Of a stretch of 64,000 nt of DNA, positions 1 through 8,012 are shown piece after piece. The notes under the pieces are model-generated. The model was not told where the DNA came from. It saw only the letters and a list, made by a program, of their open reading frames with translations, and did not search any database. The position numbers and the translations under genes are program-made. Numbering within the stretch: the first letter of the stretch is position 1; each line of letters begins with the position of its first letter. Source of the DNA: Mycolicibacterium gilvum (lineage in GTDB: Bacteria > Actinomycetota > Actinomycetes > Mycobacteriales > Mycobacteriaceae); NCBI RefSeq assembly GCF_900454025.1, contig NZ_UGQM01000001.1:5766001-5830000 (forward strand). Direction: 5' to 3'.

Positions 1-2515
1 TGCGGTGCCGCTCCTTGCGCCACCAGCCGTCGAAGTGCCGCGACGACACCACATCCGCCGGGATCCGCGCGTCGTAAAATGCGAAGATCTCGTCGTCGCC
101 GACGAGCAGGTCGCGCCGCCGCGCCCGGTCCTCCAGGCCGGCGAGTTCCTCGCGCAGCCTGGCGTTGTCGCGGAAGAAGTGGTGCTTGGTTCTCCAGTCG
201 CCCTCGACCAGGGCGTGCCGGATGAACAGGTCGCGCGACACCTCGGGGTCGACCTGTCCGTAGCCGATGCGGCGACGGGCCACCAGCGGCAGACCGTAGA
301 GGGTGACCCGCTCGTAGGCCATCACGGCGCCGCGCTCGGCATCCCAGTGCGGCTCACTGTAGGTGCGCTGCAACACATGCCCGGCGACCCGCTCCACGGT
401 GTCGGGTTCGATACGCGCGGCCGTCCTGCCGAACAGCCGACTGGTCTCGACGAGGTCGGCCACGACGACCCAGCGCGGCGGCCGCCGGGACAGCACAGAC
501 CCGGGGGCGAGCACGAACTTCGCGTTGCGGGCGCCGTCGTAGGCCCGGCCGTCGGTGTCGCGCATGCCGACATGGGACAGCAGTCCGGCGGTCAGCGCGG
601 CGTGCACCGACCGCGGGTCCGCCGGTTCGTCCTGCTCCCTGATCCCGAGATCGCGGCAGATGCTGCGCAGCTGACCGACCAGGTCCTGCCACTCGCGGAT
701 ACGCAGGTAGTGCAGGAACTCGTCGCGGCACATCCGGCGAAAGGAGCTGCCGGAGCGCTCTTTTCGCTGCTCGGTCAGGTACCACCAGAGGTTCAGGAAC
801 GAGGTGAAGTCGGAGTGCTCGTCGGCGAAGCGCGCATGCTTCTGCCGCGCGGCGTCCTCCCGGTCGGCGGGGCGCTCCCGCGGATCGGGGATCGACAGTG
901 CGGCGGCCAGCACGAGCATCTCGCGCACGCAGCCCTCGTGGTCCGCCTGCAGGATCATGCGACCCAGCCGGGGGTCCACCGGTATCTGCGCGAGCCGACG
1001 CCCGATGTCGGTGAGCTCGCCCTGACGATCGAACGCGCCGAGTTCCTGCAGCAGCGCCACCCCGTCGCGGATGCTTCGCGCGTCGGGCGGGTCGAGGAAG
1101 CCGAAGGCCTCGATGTCGCCGAACCCGAGCGCGGCCATCTGCAGGATCACCGCGGCGAGGTTGGTGCGCAGGATCTCCGGATCGGTGTAGCGGGGCCGGG
1201 ATTCGAAGTCCTGTTCGGAGTACAGCCGGATGCACACGCCGGGGGCGGTACGTCCGGACCGGCCCGCCCGCTGGGCCGCCGAGGCCTGCGAGATCGGTTC
1301 GATCGGCAGCCGCTGCACCTTGGTTCTGCGGCTGTACCGGGAGATGCGGGCGGTGCCGGGGTCGACGACGTACCGGATCCCCGGAACGGTCAGCGATGTC
1401 TCGGCGACGTTGGTGGCCAACACGATTCGCCGTGCCGCCCGGCTCGGCGAGAACACCTTCTGCTGCTCGGCCGTCGGCAGCCGCGCGTACAGCGGCAGCA
1501 CCTCGGTGTGGCCCGGGTCGGTCACCGCCCTCAACGCCTCTGCGGTGTCGCGGATCTCGCGCTCGCCGGACAGGAACACCAGCACATCGCCGCGCGGTTC
1601 GCTCTCCAGTTCGGCGACGGCGTCGATGATCGCCTCGGTCGGATCGCGCAGTTCGGTGCGCACGACCTCGTGGTCCGGGTCATCGGGATCGTCGTCGTCT
1701 GCGGCTGATACGGCGACTTCCAGTGGCCGGTACCGGATCTCGACGGGGTAGGTGCGTCCCGACACCTCCACGATCGGTGCTCCGGCGCCGGATCCATGTT
1801 CGCCTCCGGCGAAGAACCGCGCGAAGCGTTCCGGTTCGATGGTCGCCGAGGTGACGATGACCTTCAGGTCGGGCCGCCGCGGCAGCAGCCGGCGCAGGTA
1901 TCCGAGCAGGAAGTCGATGTTGAGGCTGCGTTCGTGCGCCTCGTCGATGATCAGCGTGTCGTAGCGCAGCAGCCGGCGGTCGCGCTGCACCTCGGCGAGC
2001 AGGATGCCGTCGGTCATCAACTTCACCAACGTGCGATCGCTCGCCTGGTCGGTGAAGCGCACGGTGTAGCCGACCGCCTCCCCCAGCGGGGTGCCCAGTT
2101 CTTCGGCGATGCGCGTCGCGACGGTGCGGGCCGCTAGCCGCCGCGGCTGGGTGTGGCCGATCGTGCCGCGGATCCCCCTGCCCATCTCGAGGCAGATCTT
2201 GGGCAGCTGGGTGGTCTTACCCGATCCGGTCTCCCCGGCCACGATGACGACCTGGTTGGCGGCGATCGCCGCCGCGATGTCGTCGCGGCGCTCCGAGACG
2301 GGAAGATCCGGATAGGTGATCTCGGGGACGGCGGCCAGCCGGGTGGCGACCAGCGCCTCGGCCGCGGTGAACCGTTCGGCGAGACGGGCGAGCGCCGCGG
2401 GGTCCGGCGTGCGCAGTTGCCGCAGCCGGCGGCCCAGCCTGGCGGCATCGCTGATCGTCAGTCCGTCGAGACGCGCGCGCAGGACGCGCACATCGGTACT
2501 GGACTGTTCAGGCAC
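1..2515 (-). CDS. hrpA: ATP-dependent RNA helicase HrpA (3' end beyond window)
   Basis: DEAH-box helicase of the HrpA type, which unwinds RNA with ATP. Reading from the GTG at 2515 the protein begins MPEQSSTDVR and shows Walker A GETGSGKTT, the DEAH box in IIDEAHERSLN, motif III TSATI and motif VI QRAGRSGR, followed by the HA2/OB-type region. The frame is still open at base 1, so only about 838 N-terminal residues are present; HrpA proteins are usually about 1,300 aa. It is the last visible gene of a minus-strand run downstream of the MTHFR and a small membrane protein (24 bp gap). Domain order and motifs make the family call very firm. The RNA substrate cannot be read from sequence. Confidence 0.95.
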   Translation of the reverse strand, partial: MPEQSSTDVRVLRARLDGLTISDAARLGRRLRQLRTPDPAALARLAERFTAAEALVATRLAAVPEITYPDLPVSERRDDIAAAIAANQVVIVAGETGSGKTTQLPKICLEMGRGIRGTIGHTQPRRLAARTVATRIAEELGTPLGEAVGYTVRFTDQASDRTLVKLMTDGILLAEVQRDRRLLRYDTLIIDEAHERSLNIDFLLGYLRRLLPRRPDLKVIVTSATIEPERFARFFAGGEHGSGAGAPIVEVSGRTYPVEIRYRPLEVAVSAADDDDPDDPDHEVVRTELRDPTEAIIDAVAELESEPRGDVLVFLSGEREIRDTAEALRAVTDPGHTEVLPLYARLPTAEQQKVFSPSRAARRIVLATNVAETSLTVPGIRYVVDPGTARISRYSRRTKVQRLPIEPISQASAAQRAGRSGRTAPGVCIRLYSEQDFESRPRYTDPEILRTNLAAVILQMAALGFGDIEAFGFLDPPDARSIRDGVALLQELGAFDRQGELTDIGRRLAQIPVDPRLGRMILQADHEGCVREMLVLAAALSIPDPRERPADREDAARQKHARFADEHSDFTSFLNLWWYLTEQRKERSGSSFRRMCRDEFLHYLRIREWQDLVGQLRSICRDLGIREQDEPADPRSVHAALTAGLLSHVGMRDTDGRAYDGARNAKFVLAPGSVLSRRPPRWVVVADLVETSRLFGRTAARIEPDTVERVAGHVLQRTYSEPHWDAERGAVMAYERVTLYGLPLVARRRIGYGQVDPEVSRDLFIRHALVEGDWRTKHHFFRDNARLREELAGLEDRARRRDLLVGDDEIFAFYDARIPADVVSSRHFDGWWRKERHR

Positions 2516-2539
2516 TGGGCCACGATAGGCGGGACGCCG

Positions 2540-2881
2540 TCATCGCGGCGCGCGGGTTCGGACGTACAGCACCGCCGCCGCGAACACGATCTCGGTGGCT
2601 GCGACCGCGGTGGCCAGCTGCATCGCCACGGCCATGTCCGTCGCCGCGGCGGTACCCGCATCGCCGTGCCGGTGGCCCGTCGCCGGCAGGTGAACGGCGA
2701 TCATCGCGATGTTCATCACCGCGACCAGCAGCCAGCTGCGGATCGAGTCGAACCGCCACAGTTCGTAGGCGCAGTACAGGCAGACGGCGGCCATCACTGC
2801 CGTCAGGACCGTCGGTGACGACGCGTGCAGGACCGCCGAACTCACTGCCAGCGCCGCCCCGGCGCCGCGGACGAGGGCCAT
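2540..2881 (-). CDS. Small multi-pass membrane protein, unknown function
   Basis: 113 aa from an ATG, with about four hydrophobic segments (roughly residues 5-25, 28-42, 52-66 and 87-108) and a His/Gly/Asp-containing loop near residues 68-80 (ATGHRHGDAG). No catalytic motif is recognisable. It lies 18 bp downstream of the MTHFR stop and 24 bp before hrpA on the same strand, so it is probably co-transcribed with both. I do not recognise the family. The His-rich loop could bind metal, but that is only a guess. Confidence 0.7.
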   Translation of the reverse strand: MALVRGAGAALAVSSAVLHASSPTVLTAVMAAVCLYCAYELWRFDSIRSWLLVAVMNIAMIAVHLPATGHRHGDAGTAAATDMAVAMQLATAVAATEIVFAAAVLYVRTRAPR

Positions 2882-2899
2882 GCATCAGTAAACCGCAGA

Positions 2900-3793
2900 T
2901 CAGGGCTTGTCGGGCGCCCAGTAGGCCAGCATCTCGGCCAGGGTCTCGAACGCGGCGGTGTTGACGCCGTAGGTGGCTTCGAAGTGCACGCTCAGCGGGA
3001 AGCCCAGATCGGCGACACCGTCGATGACCCGCTTGTACAGATCGACCATCATCTGACGGCGGGGGGCGGGCTCGGTGTCGGCCAGTCGGCGGACGAACTC
3101 CTGCTCCCGCGCGACGGCCTCGTTGCCCGGATCCTGGATGAGCCAGTTGATCAGGCCGACCCGGCTCTCCACCTTCGGCACGAAGCCGAAGGACAGCAGG
3201 ATCTCGGGCCGGTGGTCGGTCTTGTCGGCGAACTCGGTGAGCATGCCGACGATCGCGTCGGAGTACAGCAGCTGAGTCATGCCGTAGGTGGCGCCGCGGT
3301 CGCACTTGAAGTTGAAGCGGCCGTGTTCGCCCTCGCGGGTGGGGATCAGGATGACGCCGCGGTTCTCGACGACGCCGTCGAAGATCGACAGCGCGTCGGT
3401 CGGGGCGACGCCGGTGCCTTCGCCGTCGTTGAGGGTGCGCGGGACGCCGACGAACGCGATGCCCTCGAAACCGCTGTCGCCGAGCAGGGCGAGCCGCCCA
3501 CGCAGGGTCTCCTCGTCCATGAACGCGGTGACCTGCGTACACAGCCCTTTGACGTCGGGCAACTCGGGCTTGATCATCGACCAGAAGTCCAGGACGTCGA
3601 GCTTGGGCTTCATCTCGATCGGACGGTCACCGTCCTCCTCGATCATCCCCGGGATCATCACGTGGCGGATCCGCCCGGCCAGCCCGGCCTCGGCAGAACA
3701 GCGCAGCACCTTCTCGGCGTCCTCGAGGGCCTGCTCGCGGCCGCGCTCCACATTCGGCGGCACGAGTTCCAACGCGATGGTGTTCAGGCTCAC
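2900..3793 (-). CDS. Flavin-independent-type methylenetetrahydrofolate reductase (mycobacterial MTHFR)
   Basis: Resembles the non-canonical mycobacterial MTHFR family (Rv2172c type), described in M. smegmatis as monomeric, NADH-oxidising and lacking flavin. These enzymes reduce 5,10-methylene-THF to 5-methyl-THF for methionine synthesis. Conserved stretches include NTIALELVPPN at the N-terminus, HVMIPGMI, GIAFVGVPRT, FNFKCDRGATYGMTQ, LLSFGFVPKVESR and HFEATYG. I chose the GTG at 3793 (297 aa): it has a GGAG Shine-Dalgarno 7 nt upstream and gives the family's usual N-terminus. A longer reading from 3859 adds 22 non-conserved residues. First gene of the run leading to hrpA. Family is firm; the absence of FAD is inferred from family membership. 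Confidence 0.88.
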   Translation of the reverse strand: MSLNTIALELVPPNVERGREQALEDAEKVLRCSAEAGLAGRIRHVMIPGMIEEDGDRPIEMKPKLDVLDFWSMIKPELPDVKGLCTQVTAFMDEETLRGRLALLGDSGFEGIAFVGVPRTLNDGEGTGVAPTDALSIFDGVVENRGVILIPTREGEHGRFNFKCDRGATYGMTQLLYSDAIVGMLTEFADKTDHRPEILLSFGFVPKVESRVGLINWLIQDPGNEAVAREQEFVRRLADTEPAPRRQMMVDLYKRVIDGVADLGFPLSVHFEATYGVNTAAFETLAEMLAYWAPDKP

Positions 3794-3820
3794 AGCGGCA
3801 CTCCACATCTGGACGACGAC

Positions 3821-3860
3821 TTTTCCCCCGGACGACCTGCAGACGGGAAAAATCACCATA
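3821..3860 (-). promoter_or_regulatory. Promoter -10 and leader hairpin of the MTHFR gene
   Basis: On the minus strand a TATGGT -10 box (3860-3855) lies about 60 nt before the GTG. The intervening leader contains a TTTTTCCC arm (3852-3845) that pairs with GGGGAAAA (3828-3821) across about 16 nt. The hairpin is seen directly; a regulatory role is inference. It does not match any riboswitch class I can recognise. Confidence 0.4.
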
Positions 3861-3893
3861 CCTGGGGCGCCGCGGCACGCCTGAGTGAGCTTT

Positions 3894-3912
3894 CATGGGG
3901 TAGATCCCCATG
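3894..3912. repeat. Inverted repeat overlapping the lipoprotein start codon
   Basis: CATGGGG-TAGAT-CCCCATG is a perfect 7-bp inverted repeat with a 5-nt loop, and its last three bases are the first candidate ATG (3910) of the lipoprotein gene. It could be a protein operator or an RNA hairpin hiding that start. A second in-frame ATG at 3919 lies outside it. Confidence 0.4.
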
Positions 3913-5091
3913 ACTCCTATGACTACTTCCACTCGCAGACTCGCCGCCCTGCTGACCATGATCGTCGTCCTGCTCGCCGCCTGCACCGGCGTCGAGCCCA
4001 CGACCGGCTCGACGACCGGTGCGTCGGGGAGTTCGTCGGCGACCACGACGACGTCCCGCTCCCCCTTCGAGCCGACCACCACCCCGACTCCTCCCGACAC
4101 CTCGATCCCGCTGCTGGCCTACCGCGCGGCCGACGAGATCGGTCTGGTCGAGGGCACCACCGTCGTCGCGTCGGTGAAGGGGTCCTTCGATCCGTCCAAC
4201 GACCTGATCACCACCGAGGACGACAGGTTCGTGTTCGCCCGCACGTCCGACGGCCTGCTCGCGACGCTGGAGGTCGCCACCGGCAAAGGTGACACACGTG
4301 AGGTGCCGGTCGGGCCCAACGTGGGCACCGCGGGCGGTAGCGCGATCCTGTGGTGGGAACAGCCCAACCGGTTGATGCGTCTGGATCTCGCCGATTCAAC
4401 GTCTGCGCCCGAGCTGCAGCAGGTGGTGGACCTGCCGCCGGTCGCCGGTGTCCGTCCGGGCGACCCGCGTCTGCTGATCGCGCGCGGCGGCACCGCGGTG
4501 GTGGCGCGGACGGAGGCACCGCCGTCGCCGTTCGGTGGACCGGACACCCTCTACGCGATCCGGGGGCCCGGCGCCCCGGCGCCGCTGGGCCAGGTCGACG
4601 CAAACAGCCCGGTGTCGGTCGCGCGTCTGAGCCCCGACGGCGCCCGGCTGTCCTATGCGCTCTACCAGGCCACCGACAACGCCTGCGGGACGGCCGCGGT
4701 GGTCACCTCGGATGCCGACGGTGCCCAGGAGACGTTCGACGTCGCCGGACCGGACGCCGATGCAGGGTCACGGATCACCAAGCTGTGGTGGCCCGCGACG
4801 GGCGCGCCGAAGCTGAGCCTGACCACGTGGACGTGCGGCCGGCCGCAGACGTATCCGCCGGTGGTGTGGCAGGTGTCCGGGGACCAGATCGCACAGACGA
4901 ACCCGCCGACGTCGGCGCTGCAGACCGCCGAGGTGGCGCCGGGTCAGCGGGCGCTGATCCTGCCGAGCACCGCGGCGCCGGGTGAGCCCGCGGGTGCGCT
5001 GGTGGTCGAGGACAGCTCCCGGCGCATCTCGGTGAAGGGCTTGGAGCAAGGTGCTGTCGACGCCATCGCGGTGATCCCGCCGTCTCCGTAG
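3910..5091 (+). CDS. Lipoprotein with probable beta-propeller-like fold
   Basis: 393 aa with a typical lipoprotein signal: [17 protein letters not shown], lipobox LAAC with Cys25, then a low-complexity Thr/Ser/Pro linker (about residues 27-65) and a soluble domain. That domain has repeated [19 protein letters not shown] and LWW-type motifs resembling TolB/WD40-like propeller blades. It is predicted to be anchored to the outer face of the cytoplasmic membrane. Two ATGs are possible (3910 and 3919). The second gives MTTSTRRL and avoids the hairpin at 3894-3912. Divergent from the MTHFR and immediately upstream of selO. No specific function can be assigned. Confidence 0.8.
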   Translation: MTPMTTSTRRLAALLTMIVVLLAACTGVEPTTGSTTGASGSSSATTTTSRSPFEPTTTPTPPDTSIPLLAYRAADEIGLVEGTTVVASVKGSFDPSNDLITTEDDRFVFARTSDGLLATLEVATGKGDTREVPVGPNVGTAGGSAILWWEQPNRLMRLDLADSTSAPELQQVVDLPPVAGVRPGDPRLLIARGGTAVVARTEAPPSPFGGPDTLYAIRGPGAPAPLGQVDANSPVSVARLSPDGARLSYALYQATDNACGTAAVVTSDADGAQETFDVAGPDADAGSRITKLWWPATGAPKLSLTTWTCGRPQTYPPVVWQVSGDQIAQTNPPTSALQTAEVAPGQRALILPSTAAPGEPAGALVVEDSSRRISVKGLEQGAVDAIAVIPPSP

Positions 5092-5094
5092 TCT
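5089..5094 (+). promoter_or_regulatory. -10 box for a leaderless selO transcript
   Basis: TAGTCT (TANNNT), whose TAG is also the stop codon of the lipoprotein gene, sits 7 nt before the GTG of selO. That is the spacing expected for a transcript starting at or one base before the start codon. Confidence 0.45.
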
Positions 5095-5101
5095 GGGTGG
5101 A

Positions 5102-6559
5102 GTGAGTATTGCGCTGGGAAGCCGGTTCGCCGGGGAGCTTTCGGAGCTGACGGTTCCGTGGAAGGCCGAGGAGGCTCCGCAACCGCGGCTGCTGGTGCTC
5201 AACGAGCCGCTGGCGACCGAGCTCGGACTGGACCCGGACTGGTTGCGCGGGCCCGACGGTCTCGGTCTGTTGACGGGGACGCGGGTTCCGGCGGAGGCGT
5301 CGCCGGTGGCTCAGGCCTATGCCGGGCACCAGTTCGGCGGGTTCCAGCCCCGGCTCGGCGACGGCCGGGCGTTGCTTCTCGGTGAGATCGAGGGGCCGGA
5401 CGGACACCTGCACGATCTGCATCTGAAGGGCTCCGGACGGACGCCGTTCGCCCGGGGCGGCGACGGTCTCGCGGCTGTCGGACCGATGCTGCGCGAGTAC
5501 GTCATCAGTGAAGCGATGCATGCCCTGGGTATTCCGACCACCCGCGCGCTGGCGGTGGTGGCGACCGGGAAGACGGTGTACCGGGAGTCGCCGCTGCCCG
5601 GTGCGGTGCTGGCCCGCGTCGCGTCCAGCCACCTGCGCGTCGGGACGTTCCAGTTCGCACCGCTGCTGATGCGCGCGAGCGGGAACACCGATCTGCTGCG
5701 GAGGCTGGCCGACCACGCGATCGCGCGTCACCACCCGGCGGCCGCGGACGCCGAGCAGCCCTACCTGGCGTTGCTGGAGGCGGTCAGCGCGGCGCAGGCC
5801 CGACTGGTGGCGCAGTGGATGTCGGTGGGCTTCATCCACGGGGTGATGAACACCGACAACATGACGATCTCGGGCGAGACCATCGATTACGGGCCGTGCG
5901 CGTTCATGGAGGCGTTCGATCCCGCCACGGTGTTCAGCTCGATCGACAGCTGGGGGCGCTACGCGTACGGCAATCAACCGTCGATCGCGCTGTGGAATCT
6001 GGCGCGCTTCGCCGAGGCCCTGCTGCCGCTGCTGGCCGACGACGCCGAGGCGGGCATCGCGGTGGCCGAGGCGTCGCTCGGCGAATTCCAGGGTCTCTAC
6101 GAGGCGGCGTGGACCGACGCGATGGCCCGCAAGCTCGGTGTGGCCGGTGCGTCCGCGGACACCGTCGAGGCTCTGGTCGGGGATCTGCTGACGCAGTTGC
6201 AGCAGAGCGGGCTCGACTGGACGCTGTTCTTCCGGCGGCTGGCCGGGGCGGCGCGCGGGGACGCCGAGCCGGTGCGCGGCGAGTTCATCGACCTGGCGAC
6301 GTTCGACGGCTGGTTGCAGCGCTGGCGCGATCTGGGCCCGGACGCCGACGCGATGGACCGGGTCAATCCCGTCTACATCCCGCGCAACCATCTCGTGGAG
6401 GAAGCGCTGACCGCTGCCACCGGTGGCGACCTGGGTCCGGTGGAGAAGCTGCTCGACGCGATCCGGTCGCCGTTCGACGTGCGCGCCGGTCTGGACCGGT
6501 ACGCCGAACCGGGCCCACGGGAGTTCAGCGCCTCCTTCCAAACCTTCTGTGGAACATGA
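5102..6559 (+). CDS. selO: Protein adenylyltransferase SelO (YdiU/UPF0061 family)
   Basis: 485 aa pseudokinase-fold enzyme of the SelO family, which transfers AMP from ATP to Ser/Thr/Tyr of target proteins and is linked to redox stress. Visible hallmarks are [18 protein letters not shown] near the N-terminus, [35 protein letters not shown], and [27 protein letters not shown], which contains the catalytic and metal-binding Asn/Asp residues. The protein ends in CGT: a Cys at position 483 sits where eukaryotic SELENOO has selenocysteine and other bacterial forms keep Cys. GTG start at 5102. Length matches the bacterial family. Confidence 0.95.
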   Translation: MSIALGSRFAGELSELTVPWKAEEAPQPRLLVLNEPLATELGLDPDWLRGPDGLGLLTGTRVPAEASPVAQAYAGHQFGGFQPRLGDGRALLLGEIEGPDGHLHDLHLKGSGRTPFARGGDGLAAVGPMLREYVISEAMHALGIPTTRALAVVATGKTVYRESPLPGAVLARVASSHLRVGTFQFAPLLMRASGNTDLLRRLADHAIARHHPAAADAEQPYLALLEAVSAAQARLVAQWMSVGFIHGVMNTDNMTISGETIDYGPCAFMEAFDPATVFSSIDSWGRYAYGNQPSIALWNLARFAEALLPLLADDAEAGIAVAEASLGEFQGLYEAAWTDAMARKLGVAGASADTVEALVGDLLTQLQQSGLDWTLFFRRLAGAARGDAEPVRGEFIDLATFDGWLQRWRDLGPDADAMDRVNPVYIPRNHLVEEALTAATGGDLGPVEKLLDAIRSPFDVRAGLDRYAEPGPREFSASFQTFCGT

Positions 6560-6569
6560 CCGCGACGAC

Positions 6570-6575
6570 TAGCGT
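6570..6575 (+). promoter_or_regulatory. -10 box for a leaderless WS/DGAT transcript
   Basis: TAGCGT followed by exactly 6 nt and the GTG at 6582. The spacing predicts transcription starting on the G of the start codon. No Shine-Dalgarno sequence precedes the gene. Confidence 0.5.
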
Positions 6576-6581
6576 GCAGCC

Positions 6582-8009
6582 GTGAGCGCCAACAGTGTCC
6601 GTCTCGGACTGCAAGACCTGATGTTCATCTATGGCGAGACATCGAGTTCGAAGATGCACGTCGGCGGGTTGCTGCCGTTCACTCCGCCGGCCGACGCCCC
6701 GCGCGACTACCTGCGGGGAATGATCGACGAGGCGCGTCGCCAGGAGGTCGTCGCGCCCTGGAACCGCAGGTTGGCGTATCCGCGTCTGCAGTTCAGCCCG
6801 TTGCACAGTTGGGTGACCGACGAGGACTTCGACTTCGACTACCACGTGCGTCGCTCCGCGCTCGCCAGCCCCGGTGACGAACGTGAGCTCGGCGTGCTGG
6901 TGTCCCGGTTGCACAGCAACCACCTCGATCTGACGCGGCCGCCGTGGGAACTGCACGTCATCGAGGGCCTCGAAGGCGGACGCTTCGCGTTGTACATGAA
7001 GATCCACCACGCACTGGTCGACGGTTACAGCGCGATGAGGATGCTCGGGCGCAGCCTGTCCACCGACCCGGCGTCGCGGGACACCCGGATGTTCTTCAAC
7101 GTGCCGTCGCCGACGCGCAGCCGACGCGACCCGGGGGCGGCGGAGTCGTCGAACCCGTTGACGGCGACGCTGCGGGCACTCGGCGGGGTGAGTTCGGCGG
7201 TGACGGGCGGGGTCAGCTCGGCGGTCGACCTCACGAATGCGTTGGTGAACACGCAGATCCGACGCGACGGGGAGAACGCCCACATCGCGGGGTCCGTGTC
7301 CGCGCCGCACAGCATCCTCAACGCGCGGATCAGTCGCAATCGGCGCTTCGCGACGCAGCAGTACGAGTTCGATCGCCTCAAGAAGCTCAGCTCGCAGCAC
7401 GGCGCGACGCTCAACGACGTGGCGCTCGCGATCATCGGTGGCGGATTGCGAAAGTTCCTGTCGGACTTCGACAAACTGCCCGACCGGTCGCTGATCGCGT
7501 TCCTGCCCGTCAATGTGCGTCCCAAAGGTGACGAGGGTGGCGGCAACGCGGTCGGTGCGATTCTGGCGCCGATGGGCACCGCCATCGAGGACCCCGTCGA
7601 GCGGCTCGACACGATCACCACGGCGACCCGCGCGGCGAAGGGACAACTGCAGTCGATGTCGCCCGCGGCGATCATCGCCTACAGCGCGGCATTGCTCGCC
7701 CCGGCCGGCAGCCAGATCGCCGGCGCCCTGACCGGTGTGCAGCCGCCGTGGCCGTACACGTTCAACCTGTGTGTGTCCAATGTTCCGGGGCCGCGGGAAC
7801 CCCTGTACTTCAACGGTTCCCGCCTCGAGGCCACCTACCCGGTGTCGATCCCGATCCACGGTATGGCGCTCAACATCACCCTGCAGAGCTACGCGGACAC
7901 CATGAACCTCGGGTTCGTCGGCTGCCGTGACCGCCTGCCGCATCTGCAGCGACTTGCGGTGTACACCGGCGATGCGCTCGCCGAACTCGAAGCCGCATCC
8001 CAGATCTGA
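6582..8009 (+). CDS. Wax ester synthase/diacylglycerol acyltransferase (WS/DGAT)
   Basis: 475 aa member of the WS/DGAT (Tgs-like) family, which esterifies acyl-CoA to diacylglycerol or fatty alcohols to make storage lipid. The catalytic HHxxxDG motif is HHALVDG at residues 142-148. Also seen are the N-terminal VGGLLPF region, PPWELHVIEGL, and the C-terminal NVPGPREPLYFNG motif typical of the family. No signal peptide; these enzymes usually associate with the membrane or lipid droplets. It follows selO on the same strand but has its own -10 box. Mycobacteria carry many paralogues, so the acceptor alcohol cannot be told. Confidence 0.93.
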   Translation: MSANSVRLGLQDLMFIYGETSSSKMHVGGLLPFTPPADAPRDYLRGMIDEARRQEVVAPWNRRLAYPRLQFSPLHSWVTDEDFDFDYHVRRSALASPGDERELGVLVSRLHSNHLDLTRPPWELHVIEGLEGGRFALYMKIHHALVDGYSAMRMLGRSLSTDPASRDTRMFFNVPSPTRSRRDPGAAESSNPLTATLRALGGVSSAVTGGVSSAVDLTNALVNTQIRRDGENAHIAGSVSAPHSILNARISRNRRFATQQYEFDRLKKLSSQHGATLNDVALAIIGGGLRKFLSDFDKLPDRSLIAFLPVNVRPKGDEGGGNAVGAILAPMGTAIEDPVERLDTITTATRAAKGQLQSMSPAAIIAYSAALLAPAGSQIAGALTGVQPPWPYTFNLCVSNVPGPREPLYFNGSRLEATYPVSIPIHGMALNITLQSYADTMNLGFVGCRDRLPHLQRLAVYTGDALAELEAASQI

Positions 8010-8012
8010 GGT

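Noticed and set aside
3793-3859. Longer MTHFR N-terminus starting at 3859
   Set aside because: Adds 22 unconserved residues; GTG 3793 has a proper Shine-Dalgarno and the family N-terminus.
6530-6559. Selenocysteine codon at the end of selO
   Set aside because: The C-terminal residue aligned with Sec is TGT (Cys) followed by Gly-Thr and a normal TGA stop; no SECIS hairpin seen.
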